Shown one piece after another: positions 9,246 through 17,630 of a stretch of DNA of 64,000 bases. The stretch lies in the IMG/VR virus record IMGVR_UViG_3300002131_000090, positions 82,633 through 146,632 of that record, one strand, 5' to 3'. Below the pieces are notes generated by a model. It made no database searches. It was not told where the DNA came from and saw only the letters and a program-made list of their open reading frames with translations. The first letter of the stretch is position 1, and every line of letters starts with the position of its first letter. The translations under genes were made by a program, and so were the position numbers. Origin of the DNA: a virus.

Positions 9246-10247
9246 TTAAATTAATCTTTCCTTCCAGGTTCTTGGAGTTTTAGAGTTTACTATTTCTAAA
9301 GGAAACGTATAATCAAACGGTTTGGTGCCGCGCTTTTTGATATAATCGATTGTACGTTCAACTGCTGTTTCTAAATCTGTTGTTGTTTTATAGTTTAATA
9401 CTTGTCTTGCTTTGTCTGCACTACATGTTGCATGTTTAACTTCTTGTGGTCTGTCATCTACATGTATCGGTTGTAAGTTACAACCGGTTTTGTTAGCTAT
9501 TAAATTTGCCAAATCTTTAACTGTAATTGTTCCTTCATCTGGTCCGATGTTTATTATTTGTCCTACAATATCGTTGTCTAATATAAGTTTTTCAAGACAC
9601 TGTATACAATCGTCTACATAACTAAAGCATCGTGTTTGTAAACCATCGCCATATATAATAGCAGGCTTACCTTGTAAATTTCTGTTTATCATAATGCTCA
9701 TTACGTTTCTAAACGGATCGTCATAGCGTTGTCTTGGCCCTACAATGTTGTGAGGTACTGCTATATTCCATTCCATTCCGTGCGTATCACTTAGCATACG
9801 CAATGTATCTTCGCCTGCTACTTTTGCAATGCCATATGGATCTACAGGCATAGGCTTCATATCTTCGGTAAACGGAGTTTGTTGATTTCCATAACGTGCC
9901 ATACTAGAGCAATATACAAAGCGTCTTACTTTATTTTCTAATGCTGCACTAATTGTAGAGACTGTTGCTTGAAACACGTTTTTAGTAATAAAGTCGGGGC
10001 TTACTACACTTAGACCTTCGTGTGCTGTTGCAGCAGTATGTATTACAACATCGACATTTTTCATTATGTCTGCCATACGTTCTCTGTTGCAGCAATCTAC
10101 TTTGTAAAGTGTTGCTTTATGATTTACGTTATCTTCATACCCACCAATTAAGGTATCATTACCTAATACGTCGTGTCCTAAATTAATCATTCGATCGGCT
10201 AAATGGCTTCCTAGAAAGCCTGCTATACCTGTTATAAAAATTCGCAT
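9246..10247 (-). CDS. NAD-dependent sugar-nucleotide epimerase/dehydratase (extended SDR)
   Basis: A 333-residue protein, full length for the family. The NAD-binding GxxGxxG is at residues 7-13 (GIAGFLG). The catalytic Ser is in YCSSM (114-115) and the catalytic YxxxK is Y138-K142 (YGIAK). [16 protein letters not shown] is the substrate-domain motif of the UDP-glucose-4-epimerase / dTDP-glucose-dehydratase group. It should convert one nucleotide-activated sugar to another in the cytoplasm, giving a donor for the nearby transferases. Which sugar cannot be read from the sequence. The last 16 bases of the upstream SGNH gene overlap its start. Confidence 0.9.
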   Translation of the reverse strand: MRIFITGIAGFLGSHLADRMINLGHDVLGNDTLIGGYEDNVNHKATLYKVDCCNRERMADIMKNVDVVIHTAATAHEGLSVVSPDFITKNVFQATVSTISAALENKVRRFVYCSSMARYGNQQTPFTEDMKPMPVDPYGIAKVAGEDTLRMLSDTHGMEWNIAVPHNIVGPRQRYDDPFRNVMSIMINRNLQGKPAIIYGDGLQTRCFSYVDDCIQCLEKLILDNDIVGQIINIGPDEGTITVKDLANLIANKTGCNLQPIHVDDRPQEVKHATCSADKARQVLNYKTTTDLETAVERTIDYIKKRGTKPFDYTFPLEIVNSKTPRTWKERLI

Positions 10248-10936
10248 ATTCTCTCCGCAAAATAACTATGTGCTGTTTCTGAAGGATGGAATCTAGGCAT
10301 AATCCATCCGTTAAGTTCAGGAAACTTTTTATCTGTAAAATGCATTTCCATCATGGAAAGCTCTGCTGTTGAGCCTGCTTGTTTTACTGTCCAATCAAAG
10401 AAGTTAGAACATCCGTCAATAGTTAAAAATCTATCCCATTCAACTGAATTAACAAAGTTACTATTAATAATTTTATAGAAATATTCTTTATTATATTCTC
10501 GTGTAAATGCAGGAAACATAATAAGGTTATGTCCATTAGCTTTACAAAAATTTTGAATATTAACAATGCTTACAATTGCATTTAAAACTTCTGTTTTTGC
10601 CGAAACAAAAAAAGACAAAGCCTTTTCAAGATTTACAAGTTCAACAGAACCAATGTTAACAGGTGAAGTATGCGGAAAGACATGCTCAAAGCCGTTGCCG
10701 TCGCGTCTAAATAAGTCAACTCTGTTCATACCAGTCGGCATAAAAATTACTGTAGAATTACTAGGAATGTCTGCCATTAGTACTCGCGTTACTGCACCTG
10801 CATTACCGGATGATTCTTCTCCCAAGTTAATACCGCCAAGGCAATCTATAAAGGACTTGCCTTTTTCAATTTCTGCACCTTGCACAAAAGAACACCCAGT
10901 GCCGATAATTATTTTATTAAGTTTACGTTTTTTCAT
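10232..10936 (-). CDS. SGNH/GDSL hydrolase-like protein
   Basis: A 234-residue protein. Block I is [13 protein letters not shown] (Ser near residue 16). [13 protein letters not shown] gives the block II Gly and block III Asn. The C-terminal [13 protein letters not shown] provides the catalytic His. The length is typical for single-domain SGNH enzymes. It resembles the gene at 6,908-7,933 at both ends (GCSFVQG and HPxExAH). It is preceded by a 9-base gap after the next SGNH gene and overlaps the epimerase by 16 bases. Substrate unknown; a carbohydrate acyl group is inferred from context. Confidence 0.65.
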   Translation of the reverse strand: MKKRKLNKIIIGTGCSFVQGAEIEKGKSFIDCLGGINLGEESSGNAGAVTRVLMADIPSNSTVIFMPTGMNRVDLFRRDGNGFEHVFPHTSPVNIGSVELVNLEKALSFFVSAKTEVLNAIVSIVNIQNFCKANGHNLIMFPAFTREYNKEYFYKIINSNFVNSVEWDRFLTIDGCSNFFDWTVKQAGSTAELSMMEMHFTDKKFPELNGWIMPRFHPSETAHSYFAERICEFL

Positions 10937-10945
10937 ATTGCGTTT

Positions 10946-11632
10946 TTAATGTATATCTAAAAATTCTTTTAACTGCGGATACATATAATTATTACAATAT
11001 CTCATGTATGCTTCAAGTCTTGGGTGGTTGCCGTCTTTAAAAAACGGTAATTTATTTTTACGACACCAATCAACAATAGGGTTGTTAAAGATGTTAACAT
11101 TATGTTTAGATAAATGTTCTTCAAATATTATTTTTTGATCGGTTGTAATTACAGTATCCCAGCCATACACTACAAATGTATTAGGTGTCATCTTTTTAGC
11201 AGAGATTATGTAAAATAAAAGATCCTCAAGATGCTGTTCAACATCCATTAGATCTCCGCCGGTTTCTTTTTGAGAAAAATATGAATGAGATAAGAAATCA
11301 ATTCTTTCTTTTTTATCAAAAATATTTATAGACTTTATAACAGTTGAAGCAAGAGCATTTTTATTTTCATTTTTTTGCTGTTTAATAAAAAAAGGAGTCA
11401 TTGGTTTTCTTAAATAACTACGTTCTGACCCAGTTATTTGCCATATAACTATATCGTTAGTAGTAATAGGAGTATTAAACATTAGTTCTTGAAATCGACG
11501 TTGCTGTAAACCATTGGAACTTGAAGATTGGGCAAGATTTATTAATGGAATTTTCATAGATTCCGAAAGACACCTTGCCCATCCCACGTGATGTGTAATA
11601 CTGCAACCTAATGTTATTAATCTATCATACAT
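10946..11632 (-). CDS. SGNH/GDSL hydrolase-like protein
   Basis: A 228-residue protein. Block I is LITLGCSITHHVGW (Ser near residue 11). NLAQSSSSNGLQ gives the Asn-containing block. The strand IVIWQITGSER parallels block III surroundings, and DGNHPRLEAYMRY at the C-terminus supplies the Asp-x-x-His pair in the usual form. It is the most canonical of the four SGNH proteins in this window. It overlaps the upstream radical SAM gene by 8 bases. No export signal is seen. Confidence 0.65.
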   Translation of the reverse strand: MYDRLITLGCSITHHVGWARCLSESMKIPLINLAQSSSSNGLQQRRFQELMFNTPITTNDIVIWQITGSERSYLRKPMTPFFIKQQKNENKNALASTVIKSINIFDKKERIDFLSHSYFSQKETGGDLMDVEQHLEDLLFYIISAKKMTPNTFVVYGWDTVITTDQKIIFEEHLSKHNVNIFNNPIVDWCRKNKLPFFKDGNHPRLEAYMRYCNNYMYPQLKEFLDIH

Positions 11633-12989
11633 AACTTTTGCATAAATTCCAAAATTCTGTCATTTCAGGAAATGTTTCTAATAAGTTTGTATTCCTTCTA
11701 CGATCATATTCAGTAAACCAATTGTAAAAATCTTTTCTACCTTCGGTTATTTTATGGTCATCGTATTTTACAGTGGCAAAATAATTTCTTACTCTGCGAA
11801 ATCTTTCATATTCTAGGTCACTAAACTTAGTTGTATCGTTGTCATCTTTGTTATCTTTGATAAATTGTAAGATGTTATCAAAGTAAGGAAGGAATTCTTC
11901 CTTAGGAAGTATGTGCATATCGTACTGCAAGGGTTCTTTAAGATAAGGAGTGTCAAATCTAATTCTACGTCTCTTTGGATCGTGATACTGTTTTCTCCAT
12001 TCAAGAACTTTTTCTAAAAAGTCAGTAAAACTAGTGACACTTAAAATGTTAAATGTACACATTACTGTCAGGTCGGCGCCAGTAATATCGAGGTAATTCT
12101 TCATATTACTTTCCCACAACTCTACGTTTAAACCAGTACGCAGGTATTCTGCACGTTTGCTGAATGTATCTATACTGGTATACAATTTAAACTTGTTGAT
12201 TGTATTCGTATCTAGAAGTTCTTTTACGTTGTTAGATAATTTTGTAACTAATCGCGGAGTTACTCCGAGGTTGCTGTTTAAGTTAAGTTCAAGATTAGGT
12301 CTTGGCTCTTCTCTGAGTCTATCAAACAAATTCCAAGTGCTTTTGTGCATAAGTGGCTCGCCGCCGGTAATGCGTAAAATGTTTAATGTTTTACTTAGCT
12401 CGGGCCACCATTCCCACCATGCTTTAATATAAGGATTGTCATCTTCGGGAATTGGAGTAAACCAATCTACGTCAAGTGCGTGATTTTTTACAGTAGTATA
12501 AGGTCCAAACTTTTTAATTTCAGCATGAAAACTACTACTTGCCATTGGGTGACAATATCCACATTTGAAATTACATTCATTACTAAATGCAATTTCAACG
12601 TATTCAGGATTAACATTAAAATCCCAAGGGTTATCAAGAATTTCTTTTATACGTTCTGGCTTATAGATACTTTCATTACGAATCATTCTATCTGATATAT
12701 GATCAGTACCTAGCGATTCGACATTCCAACAGTACTTACACCCTGCAGGCTTTTCTCCAATTAACATTTTTGCACGTTCTTTTTTCTTAATAAGCGTATT
12801 ATGCAATGCACTTGGATTGTTTTTTATTTCAGCTAAATCAATTGCATGTGGAGCAGGATGATAACAACTGTGCGTTTGCCCGGTATGCAAATATATTGTA
12901 GTATGATGCCACTTTGCCAAACAGAATGTTGGGCTTATTTCGTCCATTTCAAATGTACGATTTTTTATGTTTTCTGTTTCAGATGTCAT
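11625..12989 (-). CDS. radical SAM protein with N-terminal cysteine module (paralog)
   Basis: A 454-residue protein. The radical SAM CxxxCxxC is at residues 139-146 (CNFKCGYC) and RITGGEPLM follows the core. N-terminal cysteines C23, C42, C84 and C87 fall at exactly the same residue numbers as in the paralog at 2,501-4,021, within the same framework (AKW, HSCYHP, NPSALHNT, GCKYCW). These cysteines are therefore under selection and probably ligate an extra Fe-S cluster. The upstream DGD glycosyltransferase-like gene overlaps it by four bases (ATGA). In the other copy the radical SAM gene comes first and the transferase second. Substrate unknown. Confidence 0.85.
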   Translation of the reverse strand: MTSETENIKNRTFEMDEISPTFCLAKWHHTTIYLHTGQTHSCYHPAPHAIDLAEIKNNPSALHNTLIKKKERAKMLIGEKPAGCKYCWNVESLGTDHISDRMIRNESIYKPERIKEILDNPWDFNVNPEYVEIAFSNECNFKCGYCHPMASSSFHAEIKKFGPYTTVKNHALDVDWFTPIPEDDNPYIKAWWEWWPELSKTLNILRITGGEPLMHKSTWNLFDRLREEPRPNLELNLNSNLGVTPRLVTKLSNNVKELLDTNTINKFKLYTSIDTFSKRAEYLRTGLNVELWESNMKNYLDITGADLTVMCTFNILSVTSFTDFLEKVLEWRKQYHDPKRRRIRFDTPYLKEPLQYDMHILPKEEFLPYFDNILQFIKDNKDDNDTTKFSDLEYERFRRVRNYFATVKYDDHKITEGRKDFYNWFTEYDRRRNTNLLETFPEMTEFWNLCKSYV

Positions 12990-13909
12990 GTTTCGATATC
13001 AATGAATTGCTGCTCAGAGTTTCTTGCTGGATTTTGATAAACTGTTTTAAAGAATTTACTGCCGCCGGCGTCTAACGGCATAACACCTATTGGGAGATCG
13101 AGTTCGTGTTTAAGAGTTTCACCAATTGATTCTATTTCGTCAATAAGATTTTCCTCGGTTACTTCCATATTATTCCACATGTTGTTAAGATACTCAAAGT
13201 CACGAACGTTGATATAATCCCAATCTGTACACATAGTTTTATACAAACCTTCACGAGCTCCGTAGATAGCCCATAATCCATTTTCAACATCGGCACCAAT
13301 CATAAGCCAAATATATAAACGATGCAAGTTTTTCCAATGATTCTTTTTAAATTCATCATAGGATACCTTTACTCCACGATCAAGTGCCATTTTAACACCT
13401 TCGCGAAAGCCGGCACGCCACGCTTGTTGTGCTGTAGCATTGTTTATAATTTCACTATAGCAACTGTTCATTTGAATATATTTAATATCCCAACAAAAAT
13501 CTACTTGTGCATGTGGATTGTTTGGATCGGCATTTTCATGCGTTTTCATATTTAACACATATTCTTTAGGCCAACATTTAAGTCCGCCATTACCATACAT
13601 AAGTCCGTTGATAGTATTTTTAGCAGTCCAACTCATTACACACTTTTCAAGATCTTCGTTCTCGCCGAAGTCAAACTCTTTAGACAAGAATTCGCTGTTG
13701 ATAATGTTGTCACCATCAACAGTAATAAATCTATCAGTTTCGCTAAGCCTTGCACATGCTTTATGTGCAGCATCACTGCCTTCTACGCCGTGTACACGCT
13801 TTGCCCACGGAATCTTTTTACAAAGATCTGCATAATTTTTTTCTGCATTAGGCTCGTCGTAGCTAAGATAAATGATATCATAGTCTAGCACTCTAAATTT
13901 ATTACTCAT
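12986..13909 (-). CDS. glycosyltransferase-like protein with DGD motif
   Basis: A 307-residue single-unit version of the protein at 1,155-2,498. It starts with a strand and LSYDEPNAEKNY, then KRVHGVEGSDAAH, then RFITVDGDNIIN. The DGD corresponds to the DxD metal/nucleotide-sugar motif of GT-A folds. GLMYGNGGLKCWP follows, matching VYGYGGIKLFP in the paralog. Length and motif order support a complete enzyme. It is coupled by ATGA overlaps both to the upstream unknown gene and to the downstream radical SAM gene. The sugar donor and acceptor cannot be inferred. No membrane segment or signal peptide. Confidence 0.58.
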   Translation of the reverse strand: MSNKFRVLDYDIIYLSYDEPNAEKNYADLCKKIPWAKRVHGVEGSDAAHKACARLSETDRFITVDGDNIINSEFLSKEFDFGENEDLEKCVMSWTAKNTINGLMYGNGGLKCWPKEYVLNMKTHENADPNNPHAQVDFCWDIKYIQMNSCYSEIINNATAQQAWRAGFREGVKMALDRGVKVSYDEFKKNHWKNLHRLYIWLMIGADVENGLWAIYGAREGLYKTMCTDWDYINVRDFEYLNNMWNNMEVTEENLIDEIESIGETLKHELDLPIGVMPLDAGGSKFFKTVYQNPARNSEQQFIDIET

Positions 13910-14484
13910 TGTATAACCTCATGATAGTATGTCTCAAGTCTCTTTACAGTATATACACTCAATGCATCAGAGTCAAGTTCAATCTGACTCTTAAATGGAA
14001 TTTTAACATCTTCTTTAATTAATTGCTCCATTGACAAATTTAAAAAATTTTCTAATCGATGTGGATCATTATATCTTGTAATACTAAAACTTAAATTCTT
14101 GTTAAAGGATATTTTGTTATTTTTGAAATTATCTTTTATACCTTGATCTAACATAAATTGCCATTCTTTGTCTTTAATGTTTTGTATAATTAACAAGTCT
14201 GGTCTGCTTATAACACGCTTTGATATAAGATAAATTTGATTATTAATATCAAACATAATATCTTCTTCGTTAAATCTGTGTTTTAATATATAAGACTTTT
14301 TAATTGTATCAAACAATACAACATAATGGCTAAACTGTTCTTTACCACTGATTAAATTTTTAACTTCGTCGTAAGTTGTTTCAAAATAGCTGCCTTCTTC
14401 TAAGTTATTATTTGAAACAGATAACAAGTTACCGTCTTCATCAAAGTAAACATATTTTAAAATTGGAATATAAAAATCATTCAT
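13906..14484 (-). CDS. unknown protein
   Basis: A 192-residue protein I do not recognise. It begins with a strand-rich stretch (ILKYVYFDEDGNLLSVSN) and is rich in Lys, Asp and aromatic residues, without cysteine clusters, membrane segments or repeats. Overlaps with both neighbours (8 bases upstream, 4 downstream) show it is a working member of the glycosyltransferase operon. It may be a small partner of one of the flanking transferases, but nothing in the sequence proves that. Confidence 0.6.
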   Translation of the reverse strand: MNDFYIPILKYVYFDEDGNLLSVSNNNLEEGSYFETTYDEVKNLISGKEQFSHYVVLFDTIKKSYILKHRFNEEDIMFDINNQIYLISKRVISRPDLLIIQNIKDKEWQFMLDQGIKDNFKNNKISFNKNLSFSITRYNDPHRLENFLNLSMEQLIKEDVKIPFKSQIELDSDALSVYTVKRLETYYHEVIQ

Positions 14485-15322
14485 TGTTTAAGTAGCTTTC
14501 GTATATCTCAATTATATCATCTGTAACAAAGTCTTTTTCAGTATAATGAAAAATTCCATTTTGTTTGTAATTACCAATTTTGAGATTTAGTTCCTTATCT
14601 AAATACACTCCAACTCGGTCTTGCCATCTTTCAGAAAAAGTAGATTTCCATTCTTGATTGCGAGTCTTCATATGTACAAAATTTGGGTAACTAATATTTT
14701 TGTTTGTAATCTTATCTTCGCAGTTGAGTATTTTAGTAACGATAGCTGCACTAACATCAACACTGGGAAATTTTTGAAAATGTTTGCCGCCGGCATATTG
14801 TCCGTAAAATAATTCCCAATTATTCATTACAAACTCTAGCCATTTGTAAAAAGTATGCGCTTCGTCTGAACGCTCAAAATAATTAAAGCCAGCATACACA
14901 TTTGGTAGCATATGATTTCTAAATGCTTTCCTATAGTATACACTAGTTACCGGATTGCCTCTATAAGTTAGTACGTTTGTAGTAAAAAATACTTTGTGAT
15001 TTTTTAAATAATTCCACCAAAGTTCAATGTTGTCTAGTACTAATACATCTGTATCTAATATAATAGTGCGATCGTACGGGCAGGCATGATAAATTTTCCA
15101 ACGATTTTCTATTTTCCAATTGCTGTCTTCTGCCGAATCCTCCCACGGAATTTCAACAATGTCGTCAAATACACTAACTGTTTTTTCATCTAACGTATTA
15201 TTAGTTATAAGACATATTTTACTGTCTGGATTAGTTGCACGTATGCTTAATGCACACAAGTATGCTTGTTTTACATAATCGTGTGTACTGTTTTGTGCTA
15301 GCATTGTAAAATTAATTGTCAT
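14477..15322 (-). CDS. GT8-like glycosyltransferase
   Basis: A 281-residue protein. SNWKIENRWKIYHACPYDRTIILDTDVLVLDN carries a DTD motif after a hydrophobic strand. This is the form of the DxD that binds Mn and UDP-sugar in GT8 and related GT-A enzymes. KQAYLCALSIR and KICLITNN at the start are the usual nucleotide-binding strands. The protein is a paralog of the next gene upstream (15,312-16,154), which shares YDxTxxLDTD. It overlaps that gene by 11 bases. The likely role is transfer of a sugar to a glycan in the infected cell; the exact sugar is unknown. Confidence 0.68.
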   Translation of the reverse strand: MTINFTMLAQNSTHDYVKQAYLCALSIRATNPDSKICLITNNTLDEKTVSVFDDIVEIPWEDSAEDSNWKIENRWKIYHACPYDRTIILDTDVLVLDNIELWWNYLKNHKVFFTTNVLTYRGNPVTSVYYRKAFRNHMLPNVYAGFNYFERSDEAHTFYKWLEFVMNNWELFYGQYAGGKHFQKFPSVDVSAAIVTKILNCEDKITNKNISYPNFVHMKTRNQEWKSTFSERWQDRVGVYLDKELNLKIGNYKQNGIFHYTEKDFVTDDIIEIYESYLNNE

Positions 15323-16154
15323 TATCTATTACTCTAGTTAAGCTAAATTTATTCATTATATGAATGTTACTATCTTTTATCTTTGCTGGAAAGTATTGAT
15401 TAGACTGTGTTTCTTTTTCAATTAAAAAAAGGAATTCGTTGCCATTTATTTTTAATACTAAATCTTTATCAGTTGTATAAAACAATGTTCCTGGCATTTC
15501 TTTGGCAAAGTCACCCGACTTGTATCCGTTCATTGTGTGTATTGCTATACTAAATGCATGATCGTTTCTAAAAACACCGGTTGAGATTTGATATAGATTT
15601 TTATAATGTGCCCAATTGTCTTGCACATGTTTTAATAAATCAAAAAATAACTTGTTGACTTCTGTTTTTCTAAAAAATACAACAGTTGCCCAATAAAAGT
15701 CTGGACCGGTTTCGCTAATGTAATTAAATTCTGATAAATCTCTCCACCCGCTTAACTCAAACCCATTTCTATACAATAAGAAGTCGTGCTGTTGTAAAAA
15801 GCATTGGCTAAACAAGTCATTTGATATTATAAAATCGGTATCCAATAGCAAAGTTTCGTCATAAGGAGTTAAATCAAATACACTACTACGACTAGAATTT
15901 TTAAACTCTAAACGCTTTCTTGTAAAAGTACCGTCATTGTATTTTCTAAAAGTATAATTAGAGTCGTTTGAAACTTCAATTATTTGATCAAACACTGCAT
16001 AGTCATAATTGTTTATTAGATAATTTTTATTATCTGTAATTAAACTAACTGGTATATTTAGAAATTCTTTAATTCGTTTAGCAGAATATACAGCTTGCTT
16101 AATGTAGTCAATTTCACTATTATTTCTTGCTATTAATAAAGCGCCTTGACTCAT
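15312..16154 (-). CDS. GT8-like glycosyltransferase (paralog)
   Basis: A 280-residue protein with the same plan as the downstream gene. ALLIARNNSEIDYIKQAVYSA is the N-terminal nucleotide-binding strand and helix, VSLITDN the second strand, and YDETLLLDTDFIIS the DxD. The last third (about residues 200-280) differs from the paralog, as expected if the two use different acceptors. Its ATG overlaps the stop of the small upstream gene by four bases, placing it second in the operon. Confidence 0.66.
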   Translation of the reverse strand: MSQGALLIARNNSEIDYIKQAVYSAKRIKEFLNIPVSLITDNKNYLINNYDYAVFDQIIEVSNDSNYTFRKYNDGTFTRKRLEFKNSSRSSVFDLTPYDETLLLDTDFIISNDLFSQCFLQQHDFLLYRNGFELSGWRDLSEFNYISETGPDFYWATVVFFRKTEVNKLFFDLLKHVQDNWAHYKNLYQISTGVFRNDHAFSIAIHTMNGYKSGDFAKEMPGTLFYTTDKDLVLKINGNEFLFLIEKETQSNQYFPAKIKDSNIHIMNKFSLTRVIDNDN

Positions 16155-16498
16155 AAGTCAACAATACCTTCGACTGTTCTATTAGATTTTAACTTGTTAT
16201 ATTCTGTCATATAACGATTAGCAGCTTTCCAGTATACACTTACTAATGTATCTGCAAATTTTTGTAAATCGTCAATCTCGATAGGAATATCATTATCATC
16301 AATTAAAATTGTACTAGTTTGTTCAAGTGCTAACAAACTCTGACAGAAACTTACCAATTGTTGTGTAACTGTAAACTGCCCGCCATTATAATAATGAACA
16401 ACATCGTTTTGATATTGTTCTCTTAAAATACGTTTTTGATTATTTAAAGTAATCATATAATTACTAAAATCTAACGCAGATACTAATCGTTCGTCCAT
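16151..16498 (-). CDS. small conserved-looking unknown protein
   Basis: A 115-residue, largely helical protein without a recognised domain. It is rich in Gln, Asn and Tyr and contains VVHYYNGGQFTVTQQLVSF. It is the first gene behind the strong promoter at 16,520-16,548, with an AGGAG ribosome site seven bases before its ATG. All further genes down to 5,988 could be on the same transcript. It separates the accessory island from the tail fibres and may be an ordinary phage gene rather than part of the glycan pathway. Confidence 0.6.
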   Translation of the reverse strand: MDERLVSALDFSNYMITLNNQKRILREQYQNDVVHYYNGGQFTVTQQLVSFCQSLLALEQTSTILIDDNDIPIEIDDLQKFADTLVSVYWKAANRYMTEYNKLKSNRTVEGIVDL

Positions 16499-16519
16499 AG
16501 AATTCTCCTATCAAATACT

Positions 16520-16548
16520 ATTGTATATTTTTTTTATCTATTTGTCAA
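16520..16548 (-). promoter_or_regulatory. sigma70-type promoter, TTGACA-N17-TACAAT
   Basis: On the minus strand TTGACA (16,548-16,543) is followed after 17 bases by TACAAT (16,525-16,520). It lies in the 55-base gap between the fibre gene ending at 16,554 and the 115-residue gene starting at 16,498. It points into the 12-gene accessory operon that runs to 5,988. Spacing is optimal and only one -10 base departs from consensus. Confidence 0.78.
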
Positions 16549-16553
16549 GTAAT

Positions 16554-17576
16554 TTATGCAGGAGGAGTTACATTATCTGAAGTAAGTTGGACTACTGTTG
16601 CAATTGTAGGCGCTGAAATACTAACAGCTTGATAGGAAGTAGCAGCGTAAGTAAACGTACTATCTGGTCTAAATGTGTTAATCGAACTGTTGGTTGAGCC
16701 GCCAACTGATTCATCTTGAGGATCTAGAGGGACGCCGGCTTGATCGCCTGTGTCGCCGTCATTAAAGCTAATTCTAAATCTTATAACTGATCCGGTAACG
16801 TAACCTTCAATCGTATAATCATTATCGGCATACACTCCTGATCCTGTTTTTATATATAACTGTGCATAACTACCAGTGAGACCATCATACCCTGTACCAG
16901 ATCCGCTATCCGAAGTAATTCCATACTTGTCAAACTTAATAGTTCCCATGTTTGTTAACATAGTTGCCCAATCAGTATCTTTAGCACCTGCTCCACTAGT
17001 AAGTGATGCTGCAAAACGGATTTCTCCGCCGGCGTTAAAATAGTAATTCATTTGATTGACACTGGCAAACGTTACTGTTACAACGTGGTATATCGACTTA
17101 GCAACATCTACAGAACCGCCCCAACTAGTAGTTCGCGGAGTACTTGATACAGCTGATCCTAATGTAAACGAACTGTCTGGCCAACCTGATACTGATCCGT
17201 TGAAATTACTTATAGCAACAATTAACGTATCATAATCGTTATGTCCTTGATTACCGCCATCAGTAGGAGTAGCAGTTGCACCAGTTGTTTGATTAAAAGT
17301 TTGACTTACATCGGCACCAACAGTTTGTCCTGTTGGTGGTACTGCAACGCTAGTACTTGTTGCACCTTGCTGATGTATATATACACTCTGCGCATCTAGG
17401 AATAACAAACGCATCTGATCTGAAGTAACTGAATTACTTACTCCAAAAGTGCTGCCGCCTGTAACTGCTACAGCTCTCATAGTTTGTCCGTACTCAGTTG
17501 AATATACTCCACTTAATGTAGTTCTAATATTGTTATAATTTGCGGCTGTAATAGAACCGCCGGTGACTACGGCCAT
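16554..17576 (-). CDS. virion structural protein, fibre/appendage type
   Basis: A 340-residue Gly/Ser/Thr-rich protein of the kind found in tail appendages of marine T4-like phages. The stretch FNAGGEIRFAASL, followed by WATMLTNMGTIKF and LTGSYAQLYIK, is shared with the next gene (FNSGGEIRLVASL, LLSSMGTIKF, LTGTFQTLY). The two are paralogs in their central domain but differ at the ends. It has its own late-type AATAAATA box 23 bases upstream. I infer a tail-fibre or adhesin role; no enzyme motif is seen. Confidence 0.6.
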   Translation of the reverse strand: MAVVTGGSITAANYNNIRTTLSGVYSTEYGQTMRAVAVTGGSTFGVSNSVTSDQMRLLFLDAQSVYIHQQGATSTSVAVPPTGQTVGADVSQTFNQTTGATATPTDGGNQGHNDYDTLIVAISNFNGSVSGWPDSSFTLGSAVSSTPRTTSWGGSVDVAKSIYHVVTVTFASVNQMNYYFNAGGEIRFAASLTSGAGAKDTDWATMLTNMGTIKFDKYGITSDSGSGTGYDGLTGSYAQLYIKTGSGVYADNDYTIEGYVTGSVIRFRISFNDGDTGDQAGVPLDPQDESVGGSTNSSINTFRPDSTFTYAATSYQAVSISAPTIATVVQLTSDNVTPPA

Positions 17577-17598
17577 ACAAAATCTCCTATGTTACTAG

Positions 17599-17606
17599 TA
17601 TTTATT
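17599..17606 (-). promoter_or_regulatory. late promoter box AATAAATA
   Basis: On the minus strand the octamer AATAAATA lies 23 bases before the ATG of the structural gene at 17,576, in a 54-base gap. It matches the NATAAATA late motif of cyanophage and T4-type genomes (T4 consensus TATAAATA), read by RNA polymerase carrying gp55. Confidence 0.6.
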
Positions 17607-17630
17607 AAAATATGTTCTATCAAAAAAATA

